This document shows positions 1-8,400 of a stretch of 64,000 bases of DNA, piece after piece. Below the pieces are notes generated by a model. It did no database searches. It was not told the origin of the DNA and saw only the letters and a program-made list of their open reading frames with translations. The DNA comes from Paeniglutamicibacter psychrophenolicus. GTDB lineage: Bacteria; Actinomycetota; Actinomycetes; Actinomycetales; Micrococcaceae. Both the position numbers and the translations under genes were made by a program. Where the stretch lies: positions 115,626 to 179,625 of the forward strand of contig NZ_JAUSSH010000008.1 in NCBI RefSeq assembly GCF_030812255.1. Direction: 5' to 3'. The first letter of the stretch is position 1. Each line of letters opens with the position of its first letter.

Positions 1-119
1 CGCAGCATCCGCGGCTCGGCGCTCTCGAGCACCGTCTCGATCCCCTCGCTCACCCGCGTGAAGCCGTCGCGCAGCAGCAAGACCGCGCTTGGTCCCGGGT
101 CGTTCCCGTTCGCTCCCAT
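1..119 (-). CDS. DinB-like protein, N-terminal fragment (runs off left edge)
   Basis: An open frame reads leftward from an ATG at 119-117, with GAAGGAG as a good ribosome-binding site just upstream, and leaves the window after 39 codons. The visible N-terminus contains LLLRDGFTRV followed by an acidic helix, which resembles the first helix of actinobacterial DinB/DUF664-type proteins (four-helix, metal-binding, thiol-dependent enzyme relatives). Only this helix is visible, so the metal-binding histidines cannot be checked. It is divergent from acpS, with about 100 bp between the two starts. The family call is a recognition from a short stretch and is tentative. Confidence 0.45.
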   Translation of the reverse strand, partial: MGANGNDPGPSAVLLLRDGFTRVSEGIETVLESAEPRML

Positions 120-222
120 AGCTATTCTCCTTCCCCGTTTGCACCCTGCAGGCGGTAACTGGAAGCCTACGCCCGTGCGCCCCGGGACGGGACGGGAGCG
201 CTGAGCCGATAAACTCGAGGGC

Positions 223-573
223 ATGATCGTGGGAATTGGTGTTGACGTGGTCCAGGTGTCTCGTTTCAAGGCACAGCTTGAGCGGACCCCCGCACTGCTC
301 GAACGCCTCTTCGTCCCCGAGGAACGTGAACTGCATGTCCGTTCCCTGGCCGCGCGCTTTGCCGCCAAGGAGGCCATTGCCAAGGCGCTCGGTGCCCCGG
401 CCGGGATGAACTGGCAGCATTGCCGGATCGAGAAGGACCAGGCGGGCGATCCCTACGTGGTGCTCGACGGTTCGGTGGCCGAGGCCGCGTCAAAGAAGGG
501 CGTGGTGCACTGGCACCTGTCCATGAGCCATGACGGGGACCTGGCCACGGCCATGGTCGTGGCCGAACGCTGA
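223..573 (+). CDS. acpS: Holo-[acyl-carrier-protein] synthase
   Basis: AcpS transfers 4'-phosphopantetheine from coenzyme A to the acyl carrier protein in the cytosol and so activates fatty-acid synthesis. The 116-residue length matches the AcpS family. The N-terminus [12 protein letters not shown] carries the conserved Mg-binding Asp (D8). [12 protein letters not shown] carries the second acidic ligand (E50), and the C-terminal [10 protein letters not shown] strand is typical. The ATG start lies directly before the conserved first strand. The gene is followed by nnr after 84 bp on the same strand, a common actinobacterial pairing next to glmM. No truncation or unusual feature is seen. Confidence 0.95.
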   Translation: MIVGIGVDVVQVSRFKAQLERTPALLERLFVPEERELHVRSLAARFAAKEAIAKALGAPAGMNWQHCRIEKDQAGDPYVVLDGSVAEAASKKGVVHWHLSMSHDGDLATAMVVAER

Positions 574-657
574 GACCCGTCCCCCGCACCGGGCGCGCCC
601 GCGCCCGCCAGCCGAAACCTGCGGCAAATACCAGCCGCGGTTGGGTATTCTGAACAC

Positions 658-2193
658 ATGATCCCCGTCTATGCAGGTTCCAGTGTTCGAGATGCCGAAA
701 AGCCGCTGCTTCGCGATGCCAACGACCTGAGACTGATGCGCTGGGCCGCGGACGCGCTGGCACACCAGGCGGTGCTGATGCTCAAGGAATACACCGGCCG
801 CCTCTACGGTTCCCGCGTGGTGGCACTGGTCGGACCGGGCAACAACGGCGGGGACGGACTCTTTGCCCTGGCCGCCCTGGCCAGGCGCGGAGTCGCCGTC
901 ACCGCGGTGCTGCTGGCCTCCCAGGCCCACCAGGAGGGCCTGGCCGCGCTGGCGCGCGCAGGCGGCCGCACCGCCTCCGCCGAGGCCCTGGAGGCGCTAA
1001 TCGAGGAATGCGACCTGTTCATCGACGCCGCCTACGGCACCGGGCTGCGCCCCGGTGTCCAACTGCCGGCCATCCCCCGCCACATCCCGGTGCTCGCGTG
1101 CGACGTACCCAGCGGCGTCGATGCCGACACCGGCGCGGCTGCCCAGAGCGTGATCCCGGCCGAGCGGACCGTGACCTTTGGTGCGCTGAAGACCGGCCTC
1201 GTGGTGGGATCCGGGCACCTGGTCTCCGGACGCATCCGCGTCACCGACATCGGGCTCACCCCGACCCTGGGCAAGCCGGAGGCCTGGGTCGTGCAGGGAG
1301 ACGACCTGGAATTGTTGCTCGACCGCGACCGCGGCTGGTCGGCGGCGGGCAGGCACAAGTACCAGCGCGGAGTGCTGGGATTGCTGGCCGGTTCCGTCCG
1401 TTACCCCGGCGCCGCAGTGCTCAGCGCCCGTGCTGCCGTCGCCAGCGGGCTGGGGCTGCTGCGCACCATCGTCCCCGAGAACGTGGCCGCGGCCCTGACC
1501 AGCCAGGTCCCCGAGGCCGTTCCGCTGGGCACCGACGAGCTCACCGCCCTGCTGGCGCAAAACCGCCGCAACGGGCGCGAGGGCGCCACCCGCATCGGAG
1601 CCTGGGCCATCGGCCCCGGACTGGAAGACACGCCCGAGACGCGCCAGCACCTGCAACAGATCCTCTCGGCCAACAATCCGTGCGTCATCGACGCCAGCGC
1701 GCTGGCGATGCTGGAACCGGGCGAACACCGCCAGCTGCGCATCCTCACCCCGCACGCCGGGGAACTGAATGCCCTGCTGGCCAAGGCCGGGGTGCGCGTC
1801 AGCGCCCGGGACATCGCCGCTGACCCGATCCGCTGGGCCCGCTGGGCCGCGGTCGCCTACGACTGCGTGATCCTGCTCAAGGGTTCGGCAACCATCTGCA
1901 CGGCCCCGGACGGCTACGCACTGATCGTGCACGCCTCAACCCCGGACCTGGCCACCGCGGGCAGCGGGGATGTGCTCACCGGCATCCTGGGCACGTTGCT
2001 GGCGGCCGCCGATTTCCCGGCCACGCCCACCACCGGCGACGCCACCGCGCTGACCCACCGGCTGACCGATCTGGCCGCGGCCGGCGCGTTGATTCATGCC
2101 CATGCCGGTGCATTGGCGGCACGCGAAGGCACGGTCAGTGCCGTGGACCTGCTGGTGGAGCTGCCACGAGCGGCCAGGGACCTGGGGCTCTAG
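658..2193 (+). CDS. nnr: Bifunctional NAD(P)H-hydrate epimerase / ADP-dependent NAD(P)H-hydrate dehydratase
   Basis: Nnr repairs damaged, hydrated NADH and NADPH: the epimerase interconverts the R and S forms and the dehydratase regenerates the cofactor at the cost of ADP. The 511 residues show the YjeF N-terminal domain with GPGNNGGDG (about 59-67), AYGTGLRPG and DVPSGVDADTG (about 149-159). A C-terminal ribokinase-like domain follows, with ILTPHAGEL, ILLKGSATI and the nucleotide-binding ATAGSGDVLTGI near residue 432. Both domains look intact and the total length is normal for the fused form. It follows acpS on the same strand and may share its transcript. No clear terminator was seen after it. 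Confidence 0.93.
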   Translation: MIPVYAGSSVRDAEKPLLRDANDLRLMRWAADALAHQAVLMLKEYTGRLYGSRVVALVGPGNNGGDGLFALAALARRGVAVTAVLLASQAHQEGLAALARAGGRTASAEALEALIEECDLFIDAAYGTGLRPGVQLPAIPRHIPVLACDVPSGVDADTGAAAQSVIPAERTVTFGALKTGLVVGSGHLVSGRIRVTDIGLTPTLGKPEAWVVQGDDLELLLDRDRGWSAAGRHKYQRGVLGLLAGSVRYPGAAVLSARAAVASGLGLLRTIVPENVAAALTSQVPEAVPLGTDELTALLAQNRRNGREGATRIGAWAIGPGLEDTPETRQHLQQILSANNPCVIDASALAMLEPGEHRQLRILTPHAGELNALLAKAGVRVSARDIAADPIRWARWAAVAYDCVILLKGSATICTAPDGYALIVHASTPDLATAGSGDVLTGILGTLLAAADFPATPTTGDATALTHRLTDLAAAGALIHAHAGALAAREGTVSAVDLLVELPRAARDLGL

Positions 2194-2716
2194 AAACGCC
2201 GACGTAGTCAAACGAATACGATTTGTACGGTTCGACGATCATTTGATGTTCGGATCATTTTTGGCAAGCCCCCTGCCCACAACCTTATTAGCGCACTGAT
2301 CGTTCCGGACTGCGATTTTCGCTAGCTCCTATCCGGCAAATTCGACTGCCGATTCGATCCGGAAAGACTTGGTTCGTCGGGCAATGTTCACATGCATCCG
2401 GTGAACCGCAATCTGCAACCTCATCGCGGAATCACTGACCGGCAAACTACGTCGATAGTCCGTTATTCAAGTTACATTGATCCACACGGTCGTTTTCTAG
2501 AAATTGGTTGAATGAAAAATTTTCAACGTTAGAATTCTCGTCTTGTTCGGTCCACTGAGCGTTGAGCAGGGAGCGAAGCTGAACGTGAGACAGTCTAAGG
2601 AGTAGAAAATTTCCTTCCCTAAAAATAAATGTTATCCAATTAAGTCAAAAGTGCATATGTTGAACCTAGAAGAGGTCGATTTTGTTTTTCCAAAGCCGGT
2701 GAAAGATGATTAACTT
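2194..2716. other. AT-rich intergenic stretch, no gene seen
   Basis: This 523-bp stretch after nnr is visibly richer in A+T than its surroundings and has stops in all frames. A short inverted repeat (GTTGAA and TTTCAAC arms, about 2507-2527) is the only structure noticed. No tRNA, terminator with a U-run or convincing ORF was found. It probably holds the promoter of the membrane-protein gene at 2717. Confidence 0.5.
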
Positions 2717-3346
2717 ATGATCAACTTCTGGAAGTCCCTGATGCCCGGCGAAAAGCGCGCATTCATTGTATTTAGTGTCGGCACAGTCGCCTACCTGATC
2801 GTCATCTACGGTGATCATTCCATGGACACGTGGATGACCCGAACTGGAACCTACTTGTCGTTCGCTGGCGTCCTGATTGCGTTGGTTATCTATTTGCGCC
2901 AGGGTAGAGACGCGAAGGGCTCGGAACAGCGCATCCGATCCGAAATCGCGAAAAGCACTTCAAGCCTTCCCGAGCTGCTGGAGCGCGTAATGGAATCTTC
3001 GTCGGTCTCGGATGAAGCGCCGGTTGAGGAAGAGGACATGTATGCGGCCGCCACGGCAATCGCATATCTTGCTGACATCAACCTCAGCGATGGAGTGGTG
3101 ACGGTGGGTCGCGACGACATACCACTCTCTATACTGGCTGACATTGTAGAGCACTGGAACGAAACTGAGGCTGCTGGGAAATGGACTGTGCGCGACGCCA
3201 GCTATGGATTCCGAAAAAAGGGCAAGGGCAACCATCCTTGGTTTATCGCGTTCCGCGCCGAAACCGACTCGCCGAGGCTGTGGAAAGTTAGTCGCGGCGG
3301 TCGAGCGAACCCCAATGCGACCGTCGCCGAATTGCTCCTCGACTAA
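2717..3346 (+). CDS. Hypothetical protein with two N-terminal membrane segments
   Basis: I do not recognise this 209-residue protein. It starts at an ATG after a weak GAAAG site. The first part carries two predicted membrane helices, about residues 14-31 and 43-60, separated by a short loop. A charged linker follows, with KGSEQRIRSEIAKSTSS near 70-85. The C-terminal soluble part of about 100 residues is acidic and ends with a small globular-looking segment (FRKKGKGNHPWFIAFRAE). The base composition is lower in GC than the flanking housekeeping genes and the stretches on either side hold no genes, which suggests acquired DNA. Function is unknown. It could be a membrane-tethered sensor or effector, but nothing in the sequence proves this. 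Confidence 0.6.
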   Translation: MINFWKSLMPGEKRAFIVFSVGTVAYLIVIYGDHSMDTWMTRTGTYLSFAGVLIALVIYLRQGRDAKGSEQRIRSEIAKSTSSLPELLERVMESSSVSDEAPVEEEDMYAAATAIAYLADINLSDGVVTVGRDDIPLSILADIVEHWNETEAAGKWTVRDASYGFRKKGKGNHPWFIAFRAETDSPRLWKVSRGGRANPNATVAELLLD

Positions 3347-4318
3347 CGGGAGCCCCATGACTGGATTAGGAATTCTGGGAATTTTGGCTTACCCGGGGAT
3401 CAAGCAGGTCCCCCGCTAGCCATTACTCTTACGCTTGCCCAAAGTCCCGGTGAGCGACGGCCACCTTGTAGATAGCCCCGTGCTTCAGCTCAACCGCCTA
3501 GTTGTCCTTGAGCTGCTCGGTCAATTGCTACCCCCCTTAAGCATCAACAGCTTAAGACGTGCCATCGCATCTGAGCGTTCATTGATTGCCAACCCATTGA
3601 TCGACTTTTATGACTTGATGGCGTAGGTTGTGGCGGCCTCATCCTTCCCCAACATAGAGGTCATCTGCTCAACAATCGCCTCGGGTAGTGCAGTCGGACT
3701 TTCGCTTTGGTGGATGGTGCGGCGCCCGTTGCCCTACGATCGACTTTGCCGAACAGGCTTCCAGGACGAGTCTCCGCAGATCGGGGACTGCACAATCGCG
3801 GCGGATAGTTCATTACTCAACTGCATCGCCAATGTTCAGTTGGACTCCCTGAAAAATTGCGGTAAATAATCCTGCCGAACTTCTTCTGATTGTTACAGCC
3901 GCGAATTTTCCCCACATTGAATCGTGAGTGACAACCGCTGAAGTCACTTCGATAGAACGTGGGTGAAACTCTAGAACAGCGTGTTCTGCAGCCAGGAAAT
4001 TGGATGTTCAAGTACAGCGACGCCGGAGGTCGAAGCCAGGTGTCCCCCGGTGAGTACCCCCGCTCTTGCCACGGAGAAGGAAGGTTCAAGTACGAGATCA
4101 TGGGCTGCATCTTCCAACTTTCGAGCCGTTCGGTCGTGGCCAGAAATCTACCCGGCAATGCAGAGGACAACAACTGTCATTACGTACCGTCTCATGGCCG
4201 CCACAGGGTGCTCCATGCCATTGCCCACAACCTGCGAACGCGGCCATACCAGGCTTCGCATGCAGGAAGCTCACCCCGGCGAAACCAGGCCGAGCACTGT
4301 CCGCTGGCGGGACGAAAC
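3347..4318. other. Gene-poor stretch, possible remnants
   Basis: No frame in these 972 bp looks like a normal gene. ORFs up to about 118 codons occur on both strands but lack family resemblance, good ribosome-binding sites or GC-biased third positions. On the minus strand near 3447-3527 a TTG after a GGGGGG site reads through a plausible 30-codon peptide with one in-frame stop, which may be a decayed gene piece. Together with 2194-3346 this looks like degraded accessory DNA. Confidence 0.45.
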
Positions 4319-5272
4319 CTACAGGCAGAGAGGATCGCCGAGATCCACCCTGCCACCGTCGACTGTCAGGGTCGCCTCGACACAGAACTGCCGCGTTTTC
4401 TCGGCCACATTGACCATCGCGGTCAGCGCCGTGGCACTGTCCTGAACCTCGACCCGTTGGGCCAACTCGGAGCGTGGGTCACCTTTCGGATAGAACACGG
4501 CCTCCATTCCGTTGCCGAAGGCCCGTCCGTCATTGCGCAGCACGCGGCCCCACAGTGCCTGGCAGTCGTGCGAGAAAACAATCTCCATCCGGGTATCCCG
4601 GGCACGGTTTTCCGAGGCGACGACGATCCCGTCCTTGGTGCAGGGCATGTCCAACACGTTGCTGCCTGTCGTTGCTGCACGGATGTCACCGCTGTCGCCG
4701 GCGGCAAGGGTTGCGGTCGCGAAGTGTCCTGCAACGATGCCGGCGAAAAGGACGCAGGCCAGCACAAACGCCATCTTCCCGAACGGGGTCCGGTGCGGCC
4801 GGCTGTGCACGACGGCCGGGATCGGGCCGTCGACTAAGTTGCGTGCCTGGATATGAGCACCTCCACGGCTTGTGTCCACCGCATGATCATGAGCGTGCCC
4901 GACAGCCACACCGGATACGTGGTTGGGTTCCGGGATCCCCTGCTGCTGCGCCGGATCCTGATCCGCGGAGCCAACGGGCGCCCGTTCATCAGTGGCATCC
5001 AGCCGCAACAATCGTTCGCGTTCGGACATCATCAGCTCCGGATCGCGGTCCAGTCCTGTCATGATTCCCAACACCGTGCGGGCGCTGGGAATCCGTAGCC
5101 CCCTCATGGCGTCGCTGACCGCGCTCTTGGAGATTCCACCTCGGTTGGCGATGGTTTGGTAGGTCGGCATGCCTGCGGCTTCGAGCTCCTCGCGCAAGAG
5201 CCCACCGAGGATTTCTGCCCCCGAGCGTTCGCTTGCGCCCGCAGCCGCTGCGGTGTTCCCCAAATCACCCAT
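4319..5272 (-). CDS. Membrane-anchored HTH protein with DUF2690-like extracellular domain
   Basis: The 317-residue protein has an N-terminal XRE-like helix-turn-helix (about 20-75, with TIANRGGISKSAVSDAMRGL). A linker rich in His, Asp and Pro follows. A single membrane helix lies at about 165-190. The outer domain has two cysteines in the arrangement typical of actinobacterial DUF2690 proteins (DMPC and FSHDCQALWGRV). The layout suggests a cytoplasmic DNA-binding or partner-binding head coupled to an external domain, as in one-component membrane regulators; the ligand is unknown. The start ATG is preceded by a GGGGGG stretch at a slightly long spacing. It lies directly downstream of the large surface-protein gene on the same strand, with a terminator between them, so co-regulation is possible but not shown. 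Confidence 0.7.
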   Translation of the reverse strand: MGDLGNTAAAAGASERSGAEILGGLLREELEAAGMPTYQTIANRGGISKSAVSDAMRGLRIPSARTVLGIMTGLDRDPELMMSERERLLRLDATDERAPVGSADQDPAQQQGIPEPNHVSGVAVGHAHDHAVDTSRGGAHIQARNLVDGPIPAVVHSRPHRTPFGKMAFVLACVLFAGIVAGHFATATLAAGDSGDIRAATTGSNVLDMPCTKDGIVVASENRARDTRMEIVFSHDCQALWGRVLRNDGRAFGNGMEAVFYPKGDPRSELAQRVEVQDSATALTAMVNVAEKTRQFCVEATLTVDGGRVDLGDPLCL

Positions 5273-5371
5273 GATTTCTGAAATTCCCCCCTGTCATGGG
5301 AAGCATCATCCCGTGACGATCAAAACCCTATACGTCCGAAGCCCTTTTTAGGTAAATCGGTGTGGAAAATG

Positions 5372-5414
5372 AAGGGGCGGGGCGGCCACCCTCAGGATGA
5401 CCGTCCCGCCCTTT
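5372..5414 (-). terminator. Hairpin terminator after the surface-protein gene
   Basis: Arms of 14 bases (5372-5385 and 5401-5414) pair with only two G-U type positions, giving a GC-rich stem around a 15-base loop. It lies 12 bp past the stop codon of the surface-protein gene. The following minus-strand sequence is T-rich but not a clean U-run. Confidence 0.65.
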
Positions 5415-5426
5415 GTGAGCCGCGGT

Positions 5427-8400
5427 TTAGTTTCGGTGCGAGCCCACGTACGCCTTCCGGCGATAGAGCACGAACCCACCGAGGATCAGTCCGATCGCCA
5501 CAGCCCCGAGTGGAATGAATTCCGTTCCGGTGCGCGCCAGCGAATCGTCCTTGTCCCCTGACGCAGCCGGATCGGTTGGGGAACCTGTCGGTGCCGAGGA
5601 CTCGGTACCGCTTGGCGCCGCGGATTCAGTCGCGTCCGTCGTTGCGGTTCCCTCCGGAGTTTCTCCCGCAGGAGGCGTTGCTGCGGAGTCCGCGATCGTG
5701 ATGCGGTCCCAGCCCACCAGGGTCCCGTCCTGCAGGTAGACGGCAATGCGGTGCTCACCCACGAGCCCGGCAGGCAGGGAAACAGAGACGAGGCCGCCCG
5801 TGCCCACTGTTTCGGTGCCAAGATGGACCGGCTTGGAGAACGCGTACACGTTCACCTTCTGCCCTTCTTCGACACCGGTCACCACGATCTCGATCCGGGC
5901 GCCCGCCTTGGCCTTCGACGGCACCTTGACGCTGTCGCTGGCTTCCCCGACGAGATCGGATTCACGCGGTTCCCGCGGAGGATGGTTTCCACCGGGTGTC
6001 GGCCTCGGAGCCGTAGACGGTTCCTCGGTCGGCGTCTGAGTCACTGTCGGCTCCTCAGTCGGAGTCTTGCTCGGCTCCTGAGTCGGTTCCGGCGTCGTGC
6101 TCGGCTCCGGAGACGTGCTCGGCTCCTCAGTCGGAGTTGGCGTCACCGTCGGCTCCTCAGTCGGAGTTGGCGTCACCGTCGGCTCCTCAGTCGGAGTTGG
6201 CGTCACCGTCGGCTCCTCAGTCGGTACCGGCGTCGTGCTCGGCTCCTCGGTCGGAGTTGGTGTCACCGTCGGCCCCTCGGTCGGCTCCGGAGTCGTGCTC
6301 GGTTCCTCAGTCGGCGTTGGCGTCACAGTCGGCTCCTCGGTCGGCTCCGGAGTCGTGCTCGGCCCCACAGTCGGAGTCGGTGTCGGCTCTTCGGACGGTT
6401 CCGCGGTCGGAGTTGGCGTTGGTTCCGCTGTTGGTGCCGGCATCGTCATGATCCGCTTGCCTCCGGACTCCGTGGAGCCCACGGCGTTGTGCGCGGTGAC
6501 CACCAGGCCGTACTCGTCCAGCGGAGCCAGGCCGTCGACCACCACCGAGGTTTCGGTGATGTTCTCGAAGGTCCGGAACGGCGTGCCGGCATGCCACACC
6601 TGAACCGTGTAGCCGGTGATCGGCGAACCGCCGTCGTCCGGGGCATCCCAGGAAACCACGGCACTCTCGTGGGTGGCCCTGATGATGACATACAGGATCT
6701 TCGCCGGTGCCGTGGCCGCTGCCGGCTTGGTCTCGGTGGTGAAGGCGACGGCCGCCGAAACCGGACCGGTCCCGGCCGCGTTGTGGGCGGTGAGCGTGGC
6801 CGTGTACGGAGTCTCGGCCTCGAGGCCGCCTACGGTGAGGGAAAGGACATTGCCCGGGTTGAGCGTGCGGATCAGTTCCCCTCCCTGGTGCAGGTGGACC
6901 GTGTAGCCCTGGATCGGCGATCCGCCGTCGTTGGGGGCCTCCCACTGCAGCGTGGCCGCGGTGTCCGTCATCGCAGTGATCTCGATGCTTTCCACGGCGG
7001 CAGGTGCCACGGCGGGCGCTTTGACCACCAGCTTCGACGCATTCGAAACGAGTTCCACGCCGGACTGGGTGAACACCGCACGGAACTGCGCCGAATTATC
7101 GGCTAGCTTGGCCGTGAAGCCGAAGGTCTCGGAGACCTCGCCCGCGACGTCTGCCCAGGTGGTGCCTTCGTCGTTGCTGCGTTGCCAGCGCACGGTGGGT
7201 AGTGGATCGCCCGCCGCCCACGCCGCCAGTTTGACCGTGTCGCCGTCTTGGGCCGCGGCCTGCGCCACCGGTTGCACGGTGATGCGGAACGCCGTGGTCA
7301 GCGACTGCTCCGGGGTGCGGATGATGCCGTCCGCCGGAATCGAGGCCGTGAACGCCAGGTTCCGCGTGGAGCCCGGGGCAATGTCCAGCAGCTCGGAGCC
7401 GGTGAAGGTGCCGGATTCCGGGTACCAGGTGGTGCCCAGGTCTGCGCGGTAGGCGAACAGCGCATACTGCCCCGGGTCCACCGGCGGAAGCGTGTACTCG
7501 CCGTTGGCGTTGGTCAGGGTGGTCTCCCCCACCAACTGCCCGTTGTCTCCCGCGACGGGAGCCGCGAAGAGCGAGACGAACTTGCGGGAAAGGCCCGCGA
7601 CACCGCCCGGCGCCGGTTCCCTTGGCTTCGCAAGGCCGACCGTCACGCCTTCCAGCGGGGTGCCGGAGGCATCCTGGATGACTCCCTTGATCTGGCCACC
7701 CAGGGTCAGGCGGATGGTGGTCTCCAGGCCCTCGGGGCCCACCGTGACGAGCTGGCCGGTGGCCGGATCATGCTCGTCGCACTGGCCCACATACAGACCC
7801 GCGTCGGGGACGCAGACGAAGTACTGGCCCGGGGAGAGCACGAACTCGGCGCGACCGTCATGGCCGGTCCATTCGCTGTCAGAGTCCCACGACTCGGTGC
7901 CGTCGGACAGGCTCTGCACCCACACGTTGCGCAACGGCAGGGAGTTGTTGTCCGCCAGGACCGTTACGCCGAGCTTCGCGCCCTTGTCCATGTGCAGGTC
8001 GTAGGTGTGGGCGCCCTTGGTAGGCACAGCCACCTTGGCCGCCGTATCAACATAGCCGGCGCTGCGGGCAAGAATTTCCACTTCCCCGGTTTGGAGCAGC
8101 TTCAACGTCGCCACGTTCCCGTACGCCGTCGAACTCGAGATCCCACCGGTCGTATGGAGATAGGGCTCGCCCTCCACCGCGGTGTTGGTCGCGGCGTCGA
8201 ACGTGCGCACCGTCAATGACACGGGGTAGGCCAGCGCGATGTCCGCGCTCTTTGCTTCGGTGCCGTTGTGCACCAGCGGTGAGACCTTTTCCAGTGATGC
8301 GGACCCGTCGTGCCATGCGTTCTGGTAACCCCCCGAAGGATCCACCTGCACCAGGTATTCCCCGGGCTCGCTGACCCCGAAAGAATAGCGACCATCGGGG

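Noticed and set aside
3447..3527. Minus-strand peptide after a GGGGGG site
   Set aside because: It has an in-frame stop and no recognisable family, so it is mentioned only as a possible remnant.
6091..6390. CRISPR-like array
   Set aside because: The repeats are directly adjacent with no spacers, lie in a coding frame and encode a Pro/Thr stalk.
5751..7106. 451-codon plus-strand frame rich in Arg and Leu over the surface-protein repeats
   Set aside because: It is a by-product of the 30-bp repeats read on the wrong strand and frame.
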